IMG/VR virus record: IMGVR_UViG_3300008740_000038
Span: 1 to 27,112 of that record
Source: a virus
DNA: 27,112 nt
Reading direction: 5' to 3' (one strand)
The number at the start of each line of letters is the position of its first letter. The stretch's first letter is position 1. The position numbers were made by a program, and so were the translations under genes. Of this stretch, positions 12,750 to 21,032 are shown piece by piece. Below the pieces are notes generated by a model. That model was given only the letters and a program-made list of their open reading frames with translations. It was not told where the DNA came from and searched no databases.

Positions 12750-13611
12750 AATACAGGGACCATCGACAGCCAGCGTGCGAGTGCTACTGCATGGCGTGAC
12801 CGGTGTTGGCAAAACCACCTTCGGCGCAGGCATGCCACGACCGCTCTTTATATGCGCCGAAGATGGCGCTCGCTACCTGGGCGTAGATAGGTATCACCCA
12901 GGGTCGTGGTCTGAGCTTCTAGAGTTTTTAGAAGACATTAAAAAGGAGGAGAAGTACCAGACAATAGTGGTCGACAGCATCGACCATCTTGAGCCGCTTG
13001 TCTGGGATCACGTTTGCGAGCAACCAGACGATCGTGGCAGAAAGCACCCACATATCTCAGCTTGGCCATACGGCCAGGGATATGCGCGCGCATTAACAGA
13101 GTGGCGCAATTTCCTGGCACGGCTGGATAGGTTGACTAAAGTCGGATTGCGAGTCTGCCTGATAGCTCACACAAGTGTGCGGCCATTCAAAAACCCCGTC
13201 GGAGAGGACTACGACCGATACGAGATAAAGCTACATAAAGGCGCATCGGCGGTGGTGCAGGAGTGGGCGGACGTTGTTGGGTTTGCGGCATTTGCCGATA
13301 TAAATCCGATCAGACAAGACGGACGAAAGAAAGCACCAGACGGAGCCAGCCGCACGCTATATCTAGAGCGTAGGGCTGCCTGGGATGCGAAGGCTAGATT
13401 TGATGCACCGAGCCAAGTCGAGCTAGAGTGGCTTAGCCTAGCCAAGCTAATACCTGGCGAGCCGGCTCACGAGCTAGGCTCAGCAATCAAAAACCAGCTG
13501 TCTGGCGATACGCTAGATAAGGCCCAGGCAGCGTATAACAGAGCAAAAACGCAACGGGACCTGGCCATACTGGCCGAGAAAATCAAACTGCATATTCAGA
13601 AGGGAAAATAA
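12736..13611 (+). CDS. AAA_24/Sak4-like RecA-fold ATPase
   Basis: A 291-residue P-loop protein. Walker A is 'GVTGVGKTT' (residues 20-28), followed by 'PLFICAEDGARYL', the acidic strand characteristic of AAA_24 phage proteins. Walker B is 'TIVVDSID' (about 76-83). 'VCLIAHTSVRPFKNPVGEDYDRYEIKLH' matches the later sensor-like segment. Members such as Sak4 are short RecA-like proteins that work with a phage SSB in single-strand annealing or recombination. That fits the directly following SSB-like gene. TGGAG precedes the ATG by eight bases. The last ~60 residues are helical and less conserved. Confidence 0.85.
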   Translation: MSTNRIQGPSTASVRVLLHGVTGVGKTTFGAGMPRPLFICAEDGARYLGVDRYHPGSWSELLEFLEDIKKEEKYQTIVVDSIDHLEPLVWDHVCEQPDDRGRKHPHISAWPYGQGYARALTEWRNFLARLDRLTKVGLRVCLIAHTSVRPFKNPVGEDYDRYEIKLHKGASAVVQEWADVVGFAAFADINPIRQDGRKKAPDGASRTLYLERRAAWDAKARFDAPSQVELEWLSLAKLIPGEPAHELGSAIKNQLSGDTLDKAQAAYNRAKTQRDLAILAEKIKLHIQKGK

Positions 13612-13613
13612 CT

Positions 13614-14006
13614 ATGTGGACTACAGCGACACCAAAGGGCGACAGCTTCAGGGCCGACGGAGAAACGAGCAAAGGCACACCGTTTGTGTCTTGTATTTTC
13701 GTGCTAGAGGACGGCGAAGAGTTGTGGTGGAGGGGATACCTGAGCTTGAAAGCAATAGACAGAACAAAAAAACAGCTAACCAAACTCGGCTGGCAAGGGG
13801 AGCCTATGGGCGAGTGGCGACTATCTGAGGACCCATGCCGCGTATTAATTGAAGAGCGCGAGTTCGAGGGTACTACGTATAAAAATGTAGCGATGATTGC
13901 GACATCCAGCAGTGGGTCTGGCAACACGTCGAAAGCTGACCAGTTGCTAGGCGTGACTAGGCAGCCGGATCCGTCGGGCCTGGGAGACGATGACATCCAG
14001 TTCTAG
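13614..14006 (+). CDS. SSB-like protein with acidic DDDIQF tail
   Basis: A 130-residue protein directly after the Sak4-like gene, with AAGGGA before the ATG. The N-terminal ~95 residues have an OB-fold-like strand pattern ('PFVSCIFVLEDGEELWWRG', 'CRVLIEEREFEGTTYKNVAMI'). The next part is a flexible Ser/Gly/Pro linker. The protein ends GLGDDDIQF, closely resembling the conserved acidic tip of bacterial SSB (DDDIPF), which recruits partner enzymes. It probably coats single-stranded phage DNA and recruits the following helicase or the Sak4-like protein. Its 3' end overlaps the helicase gene by 17 bases. The similarity to DUF669/phage SSB-type proteins is in layout rather than in a strong motif. 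Confidence 0.7.
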   Translation: MWTTATPKGDSFRADGETSKGTPFVSCIFVLEDGEELWWRGYLSLKAIDRTKKQLTKLGWQGEPMGEWRLSEDPCRVLIEEREFEGTTYKNVAMIATSSSGSGNTSKADQLLGVTRQPDPSGLGDDDIQF

Positions 14007-15438
14007 GCCACTTTGGCCGCACCAAAAGCGCGCTGTCAATGACGTCATGCGCGCTTGGAGGGATGGTATCGCTAGGCGGGTTTGCCTGGTGATGCCACCC
14101 GGTGCGGGCAAGACTGAGGTAGCTGCTGAGATAGCCCGCAGGGCATTGCGGGCGGGTATTAGGTGTGTTGCCTATGCGCACCGAACCGAGATTGTAGATC
14201 AGCTTTATCAGCGACTACCAGAGTGCGGCGTAGCTGGTACTAAGGCACGCGTGGTTGCTGCCACCTATCAATATGGCACCAACGAACTTGTGGCCAGAAA
14301 GCTGGGTGGCGATGGCATCGTGATAGTGGATGAGTGCCACCACTTGCCTGTTGATCAGTGGTGGGCTAGCAGAGTGATCGAGCTATACGGCTCCAACCGC
14401 TGGCTAGGACTAACGGCAACACCGCAGCGCGGCGATGGTAAACCGCTTAGCGGTACTTTTGACCACCTGATAGTCGGCGCAAACTATAGCGAGCTTTTGG
14501 ACGCTGGTAGGATTGTACCGTGTAAAGCGTACTGTCCACCGCGGCAAATTGGGTCAGGCGACTTGGCGCAATGCCCAATTAAAGCATATAAAAAATATGG
14601 CAACGGACAGCAGACGTTCGTTTTCGTATCACGTAAAGAGGAGAGCGACCGGCTGGCGGCGGACTTCTGCGCGGAAGGGATCGAGGCAGCATCTATAACC
14701 GCAGACACGGCCCCTGGGCCCAGGCAATACTGGGTCGACCGGTTTAGGCGCGGCGTTACAAGGGTGCTCGTTAACGTCTATACGCTAACAGAAGGTGTGG
14801 ACGTGCCCAATGCATCATGCGCTATTCTGTGTCGCAATTTTGGGTCAGCTAGCACCTATCTGCAATCGGTTGGTCGCGTTACCCGATCCGCCCCAGGCAA
14901 AGAATGCGCCACAATAATCGACCTATGCGGCAGCGTTCTGCGCCATGGCTTGCCCACAATCGATAGAGAATATAGCCTCGAAAGCGGCATTGCTCCATCA
15001 CAATCGGCAGCAATGGCGGGTGTGTCAGTTTGCAAGAGTTGCGGAATAACCTACGCCGCCGGTCCGACCCATTGCCCGGAATGCGGCAACGACAATCGAT
15101 CGCAAAAGAAAAAACCAAAGATTTGGTCACTAGATTTGGCTGAGGTATACTCAGGCTCGGATACAGACGCAGCTGCCAAGCGAGCAGAATTCATACGGCT
15201 TAGAAACTTGGCATATTCACGGGGCTGGTCACTCAGTTGGGTGATTAGAGAATACAAAAAACTATTCGAGGCTGACCCTCCGTTGTCAATATATACAACC
15301 GAGGACAAGCGTAGAGAATGCAAGCGGCTTCTTGAGCTGCAGATAGATAAGGGATTTAAGAGGGGCTACACGTATGCGCGATTTCAGAAATTATTCGGCC
15401 ACCCGATGCCAGGGGACTGGTGGGGGCTTGCTAAGTAA
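13990..15438 (+). CDS. Superfamily 2 DEAD/DEAH-box helicase
   Basis: A 482-residue helicase of the UvrB/ResIII-like phage type. Motif I is 'PPGAGKT' (36-42), Ia 'AYAHRTEIVDQL', II 'VDECHH' (113-118), III 'LTATPQR', V 'VYTLTEGVDVPNAS' and VI 'QSVGRVTRS' (292-300). After the two RecA lobes a zinc ribbon follows, 'CKSCG' and 'CPECG' (about 348-366). The C-terminal ~110 residues are helical and basic. It probably unwinds duplex DNA at the replication fork or during recombination, with the SSB-like and PrimPol-VapE proteins. It starts inside the SSB-like gene. All core motifs are intact. Confidence 0.9.
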   Translation: MTSSSRPLWPHQKRAVNDVMRAWRDGIARRVCLVMPPGAGKTEVAAEIARRALRAGIRCVAYAHRTEIVDQLYQRLPECGVAGTKARVVAATYQYGTNELVARKLGGDGIVIVDECHHLPVDQWWASRVIELYGSNRWLGLTATPQRGDGKPLSGTFDHLIVGANYSELLDAGRIVPCKAYCPPRQIGSGDLAQCPIKAYKKYGNGQQTFVFVSRKEESDRLAADFCAEGIEAASITADTAPGPRQYWVDRFRRGVTRVLVNVYTLTEGVDVPNASCAILCRNFGSASTYLQSVGRVTRSAPGKECATIIDLCGSVLRHGLPTIDREYSLESGIAPSQSAAMAGVSVCKSCGITYAAGPTHCPECGNDNRSQKKKPKIWSLDLAEVYSGSDTDAAAKRAEFIRLRNLAYSRGWSLSWVIREYKKLFEADPPLSIYTTEDKRRECKRLLELQIDKGFKRGYTYARFQKLFGHPMPGDWWGLAK

Positions 15439-15649
15439 CGGCTGGCTGCCTGTTTGCCGAATACAAACGATTGTTTTTGTTGCCGTATTGTTTACGGGTT
15501 GCACGTCTGCAAAGATTGCCTGCATTAAGCACGTACATAGAAACTACAATCTTGTGGTCGACAACCTGGTGCGAGTAGATGCGCCAGCGCGCGCATTTGC
15601 AAACGAGAACAACGACTATAGGGCTGACGTTAAGGGGTGTATAAAGTGA
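15428..15649 (+). CDS. Small early lipoprotein (candidate superinfection exclusion)
   Basis: An open frame encodes a typical lipoprotein leader: a short N-terminus with one Arg, then 'TIVFVAVLFTGC', with Cys25 as the lipidation site and Thr/Gly at -2/-1, followed by 'TSAKIACIKHV'. I chose the TTG at 15428, 8 bases upstream of the helicase stop, because the signal peptide then has normal length (73 residues total, about 48 mature). An ATG at 15374 would put 18 extra polar residues ahead. It ends by a GTGA overlap with the next gene. A small lipoprotein in an early replication operon, far from the lysis genes, resembles phage lipoproteins that block receptors or DNA entry; this role is inferred. 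Confidence 0.5.
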   Translation: MLSNGWLPVCRIQTIVFVAVLFTGCTSAKIACIKHVHRNYNLVVDNLVRVDAPARAFANENNDYRADVKGCIK

Positions 15650-16152
15650 AGGAGCGCGAGCTTTTGCGGGCTATACGCCTGGCCGTTGGCGGCCGTGGCG
15701 ACGTCGTATTGTGGCGCAACAGCACAGGGGTTGCGCAATACAAAGACAGCCATAGGGTACCGTACGGACTATGTCCTGGCGCAGCCGACTTGATAGGCAT
15801 CATCAAGCCGCATGGGTCCTTCTTGGCTATCGAAGTGAAAACCAAAACCGGTCGCCTGTCTAAGGACCAAAAAAGCTTCCTGCGACTGGTGGAAAAAAGC
15901 GGCGGGGTAGCTGGGGTGGCGCGATCTGTAGCAGAGGCACACGACATCGTAGACAGTGCAAACCGAGCGACAACGCTCGCTGGTGACGAGCTGGATGTGT
16001 TGGAATTTGTACGCCGTAGATTGATGGATGGCAAACGAGCATACGGCCAGCTGAATCTAGCCGAGGACAAGCGCAATTGGGAGAACGAGCTGGCCGCAGA
16101 ATTGGTAGACGCTATTCTGTATATAGGATTTAAAAATGCTGAGCGCTCTTGA
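15646..16152 (+). CDS. VRR-NUC nuclease with extra C-terminal helical domain
   Basis: A 168-residue protein starting at GTG 15646, which overlaps the previous stop (GTGA) and has TAAGGGG eight bases upstream; GTG 15637 is less likely. The N-terminal ~105 residues are a VRR-NUC PD-(D/E)XK nuclease: 'VVLWRNSTGVAQY', 'CPGAADLIGI' (catalytic Asp), 'FLAIEVKTKTGRLSKDQKSFL' (E-x-K) and 'GGVAGVARSVAEA'. These nucleases act on junctions or flaps. The last ~50 residues ('VLEFVRRRLMDGKRAYGQL', 'ENELAAELVDAILYIGF') form a separate helical unit with an ExxxExxxD rhythm somewhat like MazG-type proteins. It ends inside the primase gene. Confidence 0.8.
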   Translation: MKERELLRAIRLAVGGRGDVVLWRNSTGVAQYKDSHRVPYGLCPGAADLIGIIKPHGSFLAIEVKTKTGRLSKDQKSFLRLVEKSGGVAGVARSVAEAHDIVDSANRATTLAGDELDVLEFVRRRLMDGKRAYGQLNLAEDKRNWENELAAELVDAILYIGFKNAERS

Positions 16153-18190
16153 TGAGTCTATGTTGTCGTATGCGCTGGGATACGCGGCCAGGGGATGGCC
16201 CGTCTTTCCTTTGCATAGCATATCAAACGGTAGATGCAGCTGCGGCAAGCGGCTGTGCCCTAACGCTGGCAAACACCCGCGCACCCTGAGCGGCCTAAAA
16301 GACTCCACAATAGACGGCGCAAAAATACGCAGCTGGTGGAAGCGATGGCCTACCGCAAACATTGGCATAAGGACCGGCGCTGGCCTAGTTGTATTAGACG
16401 TAGATGTGGCAAAGGGTGGTGACAATAGCCTAGAGAAACTGACCGAGCTAGGCGACCTTGGCGACACGATCACGGTTAAGACTGGTGGCGGTGGTTACCA
16501 TTGGTATTTTGCTACAGATAGGCCGGTAAAATGTAGCGTATCCAAATTGGCACCAGGTATCGACGTACGCGGCGAGGGCGGTTATGTGGTGGCGCCACCG
16601 AGCAACCACGCCAGCGGTGACCAGTACGCCTGGGAAGGTTTTATAGACGTGCATACTGGCGAGGGTAGCCTGAGCCCTTGCCCACCATGGCTGCTTGCGC
16701 TTGCAATCGATGCGCGCTCGAAACGATCGGACGTCGATCCATACCGAGCACAAGCGTTTATAGCATCCACTCGCAACAACGCTCTAACAAGCATGGCTGG
16801 CACAATCCGCCGACGCGGCGCTGGGTATGAGGCAATCCTGGCGTTACTGGAGACGATGAACCGCGAAAAGTGCCGACCACCACTTGATAGCTCAGAGGTC
16901 CAGCGGATAGCGCGCAGTGTGGCGAAATACGAGCCTGCAGATCCTATACTCGGTACAGTCGAAAGGCACGGCGGAGACGCGGACGACGACGATAGCTGGC
17001 GCAAAGCTCTAGTACTTACAAAGGAAAATAAGCTGGCTAAAACCGCAGGCAACGCGTCGCTGCTAATGTTGCATAGCACTGGGTGGAAAGGCTGCCTGGC
17101 TCAGAACACCTTCGAAAACGAAGCACAGTGGGTTAAGCGGCCGCCGCATATACCTGGGGCGGAAATGCTGACCCCACAGCTTGGCCCAATAGCAGAAACA
17201 AATACGGTTTATGTGCAACAGTGGATAGCACACACACACAAGTGCACGATAGGCCGTGAGGCTTTATGGCAGTCTATCAAGACGGTCGCAACAACTCAGG
17301 ACATACACCCTGTGCGCGAATGGCTCGACTGCATCGAGTGGGACGGCAAGCAAAGAGTCAAGTCGTGGCTGCCACTGTGTCTAGGCACAGTAGATAGCAA
17401 ATACACCAGGGACATAGGGCAAGCATGGCTTGTGTCTGCAATAGCTCGCATCATGCGCCCAGGGTGCCAGGCTGACCATGTCCTGGTCCTAGAAGGCGGC
17501 CAAGGCACAGGCAAATCTACGGCCATGCGAACACTGTTTGGCGATGAGTGGTTTTTGGATTGCCTGCCCGATATTCGCCATAAAGATGCGCTAATGGTCA
17601 TGCGTGGAAAATGGGGTATCGAGGTTGCCGAGTTGGATAGCTTCCGCGGCGCTGCTGAAACTAGGATCAAATCCTTTATTACACAGCGTATTGACGAGTA
17701 TCGGCCGTCACACGAGAGGCAAGTTGTCCGCTATCCCAGGCAATGTGTCATCGTAGGCACTACAAACGAAGAAGACTGGCTAACCGATTCCACTGGTGGA
17801 CGCAGGTTCTGGCCGATCAAGGTTGGCAAAATAGATCTCAAAAAAATAGAAGCCGAAAGGTCTCAGCTATGGGCTGAGGCTGCGCACCTTTACAACGCTG
17901 GGGCTATATGGTGGCCAAAGGGTGAGCTTGCCAAGCTGGCCAAAAAGCAACAATCTCAGCGTCACACACATGATGTATGGCAAGACCTAATAGCGTCTAC
18001 AGACTCCACATCACTGGATGCTGATTATGTCTATCGCACGATATTGGGTATTGAGCCTGGGCGCATAACCAAATCCGACCAGGTGCGAGTCGGCGCTGTC
18101 ATGCGCAGGTTGGGATATAAAAAAATCAGGAGGAGGCGAAATGGTGTACGAATCACAGCGTATGAAAAGCCGAAAAATGATCATCAATAG
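16136..18190 (+). CDS. PrimPol-VapE primase/helicase fusion
   Basis: A 684-residue replication protein. Residues 1-185 are a bifunctional primase/polymerase domain: Cys-rich 'CSCGKRLCPNAGKHP', catalytic 'VVLDVDV' (D88, D90), 'GGGGYHWYF' with the catalytic His, and 'GIDVRGEGGYVVAPPS'. Residues ~205-265 match a PriCT helical domain. From ~350 a VapE/D5-like superfamily 3 helicase follows: 'VREWLDCIEWDGKQR', Walker A 'GGQGTGKST' (454-462), 'KWGIEVAELDSF', and 'VIVGTTNEEDWLTDSTGGRRFWP'. It should synthesise primers and unwind DNA at the origin. It overlaps genes at both ends. This fusion is common in phages and mobile elements, and here it is the likely replication initiator. Confidence 0.92.
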   Translation: MLSALDESMLSYALGYAARGWPVFPLHSISNGRCSCGKRLCPNAGKHPRTLSGLKDSTIDGAKIRSWWKRWPTANIGIRTGAGLVVLDVDVAKGGDNSLEKLTELGDLGDTITVKTGGGGYHWYFATDRPVKCSVSKLAPGIDVRGEGGYVVAPPSNHASGDQYAWEGFIDVHTGEGSLSPCPPWLLALAIDARSKRSDVDPYRAQAFIASTRNNALTSMAGTIRRRGAGYEAILALLETMNREKCRPPLDSSEVQRIARSVAKYEPADPILGTVERHGGDADDDDSWRKALVLTKENKLAKTAGNASLLMLHSTGWKGCLAQNTFENEAQWVKRPPHIPGAEMLTPQLGPIAETNTVYVQQWIAHTHKCTIGREALWQSIKTVATTQDIHPVREWLDCIEWDGKQRVKSWLPLCLGTVDSKYTRDIGQAWLVSAIARIMRPGCQADHVLVLEGGQGTGKSTAMRTLFGDEWFLDCLPDIRHKDALMVMRGKWGIEVAELDSFRGAAETRIKSFITQRIDEYRPSHERQVVRYPRQCVIVGTTNEEDWLTDSTGGRRFWPIKVGKIDLKKIEAERSQLWAEAAHLYNAGAIWWPKGELAKLAKKQQSQRHTHDVWQDLIASTDSTSLDADYVYRTILGIEPGRITKSDQVRVGAVMRRLGYKKIRRRRNGVRITAYEKPKNDHQ

Positions 18191-18338
18191 CAGAGACGTA
18201 AGCATAAATTGGCTGTGTCGCGTGTTGCCCATGCCATGGTTTGGCGACTGTGGCATATATCACAACCCCGCTACCGGCGACGTGAGGCCTGTTTGGTATT
18301 GCAATGATGGCAACCCAAGACAAGTTTCCTGGTCGTAA
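18141..18338 (+). CDS. Small hypothetical protein with very strong ribosome binding site
   Basis: A 65-residue basic protein starting MVYESQRMKSRKMI, of no recognised family. Its start lies within the end of the primase gene, but AGGAGGAGG at 18128-18136, four bases before the ATG, is the strongest Shine-Dalgarno sequence in the window. The product contains three Cys and six Trp or Tyr ('INWLCRVLPMPWFGDCGIYH', 'PVWYC'), suggesting a small folded or metal-binding domain. It overlaps the next gene by 35 bases. Confidence 0.55.
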   Translation: MVYESQRMKSRKMIINSRDVSINWLCRVLPMPWFGDCGIYHNPATGDVRPVWYCNDGNPRQVSWS

Positions 18339-18657
18339 ACCATACAAACGACTGTCGCTAAAAGAAAAATCCACCATTAGGCTGGCCATCATGGTTGCCA
18401 TAAGGCAATTCATGTCCGCCAATGGCTACGCCCCAACCAGGCGAGAGCTTGAAGCGATAACCGGCTACAATAGGCGACACATCAAAGAGGGCATAGATCG
18501 CCTAGAGAAAATGGGTGAGCTAAAAGTAGCGAGCAAGGTTGCTCGCGGCATAACAATCACCCAGCTAAAAACGCTGTGCCACAAATGCGACGGAATATGG
18601 TCGCCTATCCCATGCCAGGCATGCGACGGCTCAGGGCTGGTGCCATGGTTGCCATAA
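18304..18657 (+). CDS. LexA-like winged-helix protein with zinc-finger tail
   Basis: A 117-residue protein starting at ATG 18304 (a second ATG follows at once). Residues ~25-85 look like a LexA-type winged helix: 'AIRQFMSANGYAPTRRELEAITGYNRRHIKEGIDRLEKMGEL'. The wing is 'VARGITI'. It has no LexA peptidase domain. The C-terminal ~30 residues carry 'CHKC' and 'CQACDGSG', a zinc ribbon with a DnaJ-like repeat unit. It is the last gene of the early operon and lacks its own ribosome binding site, so it is probably coupled to the preceding gene. A transcription regulator that switches on late genes, or one that acts on the 8388-8406 dyad, is plausible but not shown. Confidence 0.7.
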   Translation: MMATQDKFPGRKPYKRLSLKEKSTIRLAIMVAIRQFMSANGYAPTRRELEAITGYNRRHIKEGIDRLEKMGELKVASKVARGITITQLKTLCHKCDGIWSPIPCQACDGSGLVPWLP

Positions 18658-18744
18658 AGCATGCTCTCAGTAGGTGGCCATACTAAGCTGCGACGTATGC
18701 GCCATGCTGATAGGAAGCATAGAGCCCAGGCAGCTTAATCTGTT
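18658..18744. other. Convergent intergenic spacer with nested stems
   Basis: This 87-base gap separates the ends of the early operon and the endolysin gene. AAGCTGC (18685-18691) and GCAGCTT (18730-18736) are exact inverse complements, and TATGC/GCATA (18696-18700, 18717-18721) lie inside. There is no T-run on either side, so a rho-independent bidirectional terminator is possible but weak. Confidence 0.3.
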
Positions 18745-20562
18745 CTAGACACAGTGTGGCAGCACTTTGGCAACGTTAAGGTCGAGCGGGCCGTCTGCTT
18801 CTGGCCCTCTATATGAACCTGACTTCTGCCATATGGCCCAATCGCCATCGAAGCTTGGCTCATCTACGCCGTAGTGTGCCACCCAAATGGGGTGCTTTCG
18901 GAATAGATCCGGCTTGCCTAATACAGCATCGATGCTGGGGCTCACATAGAGCATGACATCGCCATACCTGGATGCCAGAACCTCTGCCATGTGGTGGCTA
19001 TAGCTCAGCAGCTTGGTGGGTTGCCACGGGTCGTAGTCGTTGCGCTCTATGTCTAGCACTGGCAATAGATCAAGCTCACCATAGCCTACATCATCCAGGC
19101 ATTTGCAAAACTCATCCAATTGCTTGGCCCATGGCTGCGACGTCCTAATGAAGTGATAGGCGCCAAATGACAGGTGTGTGCGCGCTATGCTTTTGCTGTG
19201 CGCTACAAAGTGCTTATCTTTCTTTGTTCCGTATGTGGCGCGACATATCACGAACGAATGAAGCTGCTCTATAATGTCCCAGTTCAGTGATGATGGGCGT
19301 TGCCAGCTGGATATATCTAACCCGGTTTCGCTTTCTTTATCATCTTCTAGAATGGGCTGCTCATAGACCAGCTTATCTGTGCCCAGCCACCTAGAGAACA
19401 AATGGTCTGCATCGTATTCTAGAACGTCGCTATCACTATGTAATGGCTCACGGTCTGGCGGCTCTGTAATTGGTATAACCTTTGGCTCGTCGCCGTGCCA
19501 CTTGCCAACCCCGAGCAGCAAAGGGTCTCGCACAGATCTCTTATAGTTTATGACAACCCTGTCAGCCATTGGCCCAGAGTTGCCTTCTATAGTGGTTATA
19601 TTCCCGCTGCTCTCGTCGTATCCCTTGATGATCCCAATGTGACCAGTCCAGGATTCAGAGCTTGGCCTACGCCATACAATGACATTGCCAGGCAAAATGT
19701 TCTCTTTGTTTAGCTTGCGCCTATCTATCCATAGACCAGCTTTTTTTAGCTGGACCATCGTAGCCTGTGCGCCAGGGCTGCCTTTGATAGGCAACTCAAA
19801 TCCACTTTCTGCAGCCTCTCTTAGCCAGGCCGCTACCGCTACCGCGCACCAGTTCTGCGGTGGCCGCAAGCCGAACGGCTTCAGGTATTCGCGAATACGC
19901 TTGCCATCGTTGCGGCCGAGGTCTTCTTTGACGCCTATATCAGACTCTGCCGCAGCTAAAACTGCATCGCTATAGCTGTCGTATTTTGACCCGTCAGACT
20001 CTAATGATACCACGTATGTAGTGGACGCATAGTCGTGGTGGTGCAGGCCATGGCCCGAATATGGGTTCTGTATATAGCTGCCATCTTCGTTACGCCAGCC
20101 GAATAGCGCACCCTTGTTAGACGCGTCGCCCAGCTCAGCCCAACACTTCCCTATGTTGGCTACTGGCCCCTCTCCACCATAGCCTACTGCCTCCAGCTCT
20201 TTATCTACTGTATTGTCATGGATGGTTGCCCACGCCTTGCTGGCCATGTTCTCGTTGCGGAACTTATTTATGGCAGCTGTTGTTAGCGGCAACCCGGCAG
20301 CCGTAACCATAGCCGCAGTAGGCAGCGTGACCGGTCTAATCCAAACGCTAGCGCTGTGTAGCTCTTTAAGCTCGTCTACCGTTGGTACCCTGCATCCATT
20401 TTTGCTGCACCACTGCCTGGCCTCACCCAGGCTCAGCCTGGCGTAAAGCTCGTTTTTTCTATCATATAGAGGCAGAAACGAGATGCGCTTGCCGTTTGAT
20501 AGCTCATGCCAATTCCCGCGAATCACGCAGTCTTCTATGTCGGATATAAAAACTTCACCCAT
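18745..20562 (-). CDS. Modular endolysin: N-terminal domain + CHAP-like + GH25 muramidase
   Basis: From the ATG at 20562 this is a 605-residue peptidoglycan hydrolase with three parts. Residues ~1-195 have a compact domain ('SLGEARQWCSKNGCRVPTVDEL', 'GWRNEDGSYIQNPYSGHG') that is not assigned. Residues ~200-345 are CHAP/NlpC-like: 'RPPQNWCAVAVAAWL' (Cys239), 'PGNVIVWRR', 'WTGHIGIIKGY' (His308), 'TTIEGNSG'. Residues ~413-600 are a GH25 lysozyme: 'GLDISSWQ', 'FGAYHFIR', 'LLPVLDIE' (acidic pair about 504/506) and 'DGDWAIWQ'. It would cut both peptide and glycan. A TTG at 20610 would extend it into the upstream gene, but ATG 20562 follows that gene's stop by two bases and is preferred. It closes the lysis cassette. 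Confidence 0.85.
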   Translation of the reverse strand: MGEVFISDIEDCVIRGNWHELSNGKRISFLPLYDRKNELYARLSLGEARQWCSKNGCRVPTVDELKELHSASVWIRPVTLPTAAMVTAAGLPLTTAAINKFRNENMASKAWATIHDNTVDKELEAVGYGGEGPVANIGKCWAELGDASNKGALFGWRNEDGSYIQNPYSGHGLHHHDYASTTYVVSLESDGSKYDSYSDAVLAAAESDIGVKEDLGRNDGKRIREYLKPFGLRPPQNWCAVAVAAWLREAAESGFELPIKGSPGAQATMVQLKKAGLWIDRRKLNKENILPGNVIVWRRPSSESWTGHIGIIKGYDESSGNITTIEGNSGPMADRVVINYKRSVRDPLLLGVGKWHGDEPKVIPITEPPDREPLHSDSDVLEYDADHLFSRWLGTDKLVYEQPILEDDKESETGLDISSWQRPSSLNWDIIEQLHSFVICRATYGTKKDKHFVAHSKSIARTHLSFGAYHFIRTSQPWAKQLDEFCKCLDDVGYGELDLLPVLDIERNDYDPWQPTKLLSYSHHMAEVLASRYGDVMLYVSPSIDAVLGKPDLFRKHPIWVAHYGVDEPSFDGDWAIWQKSGSYRGPEADGPLDLNVAKVLPHCV

Positions 20563-20564
20563 TG

Positions 20565-21032
20565 CTAGCTCACATGTCCGTTGCTGCCATGGTTTGCCGA
20601 TGACCCCCAAGCATTAAGCATCGGCATTTCCACATCTACCTCTATTTCGTCATCTACATCCACAAAGATGGTTTCTGCTGATGTATGAAGCTGCTTTGCA
20701 TGATCGTGGTCTGGCACCTTGAAGCCAAAGCGCCTAGCAAGATGCACGAACATAGGAGGCAAAGTCCTGAGGTGCTCAACACTATGTACAATCCATAAAG
20801 ACTGTTCGTCGGGCGCGGACTCTCTTAGTCGTGCTAGTTCATGCTCGCAGTGTAGTCTCTCTTGCTCGGCATCAATCCATCGAACAGCTAAAGCGATTAC
20901 TTTTTCGCGAACTTCCGCATGCTGTTGTGGTAAGGTACGCTCTGAGCCAAGCCGAACGGCCAACCATACGCAACAATAGCCTATGCCGCCTACTATTAAT
21001 GGCAGCCACACGCTGGTAAGAGGCTCACTCAT
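20565..21032 (-). CDS. Single-span membrane protein of the lysis cassette
   Basis: A 155-residue protein with one N-terminal membrane segment ('VWLPLIVGGIGYCCVWLAVRLG', residues ~8-29), then a charged helix ('REKVIALAVRWIDAEQERLHCEHELARLRES') and an acidic C-terminal part. That topology is compatible with an inner-membrane spanin or a holin regulator, but the acidic C-terminus is not typical of either, so I leave it unassigned. It overlaps the upstream stop as ATGA and ends two bases before the endolysin start. Confidence 0.65.
   Translation of the reverse strand: MSEPLTSVWLPLIVGGIGYCCVWLAVRLGSERTLPQQHAEVREKVIALAVRWIDAEQERLHCEHELARLRESAPDEQSLWIVHSVEHLRTLPPMFVHLARRFGFKVPDHDHAKQLHTSAETIFVDVDDEIEVDVEMPMLNAWGSSANHGSNGHVS

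Noticed and set aside
18661-18738. 25-residue frame in the convergent gap
   Set aside because: No ribosome binding site and a basic low-complexity product; it overlaps the nested stems.
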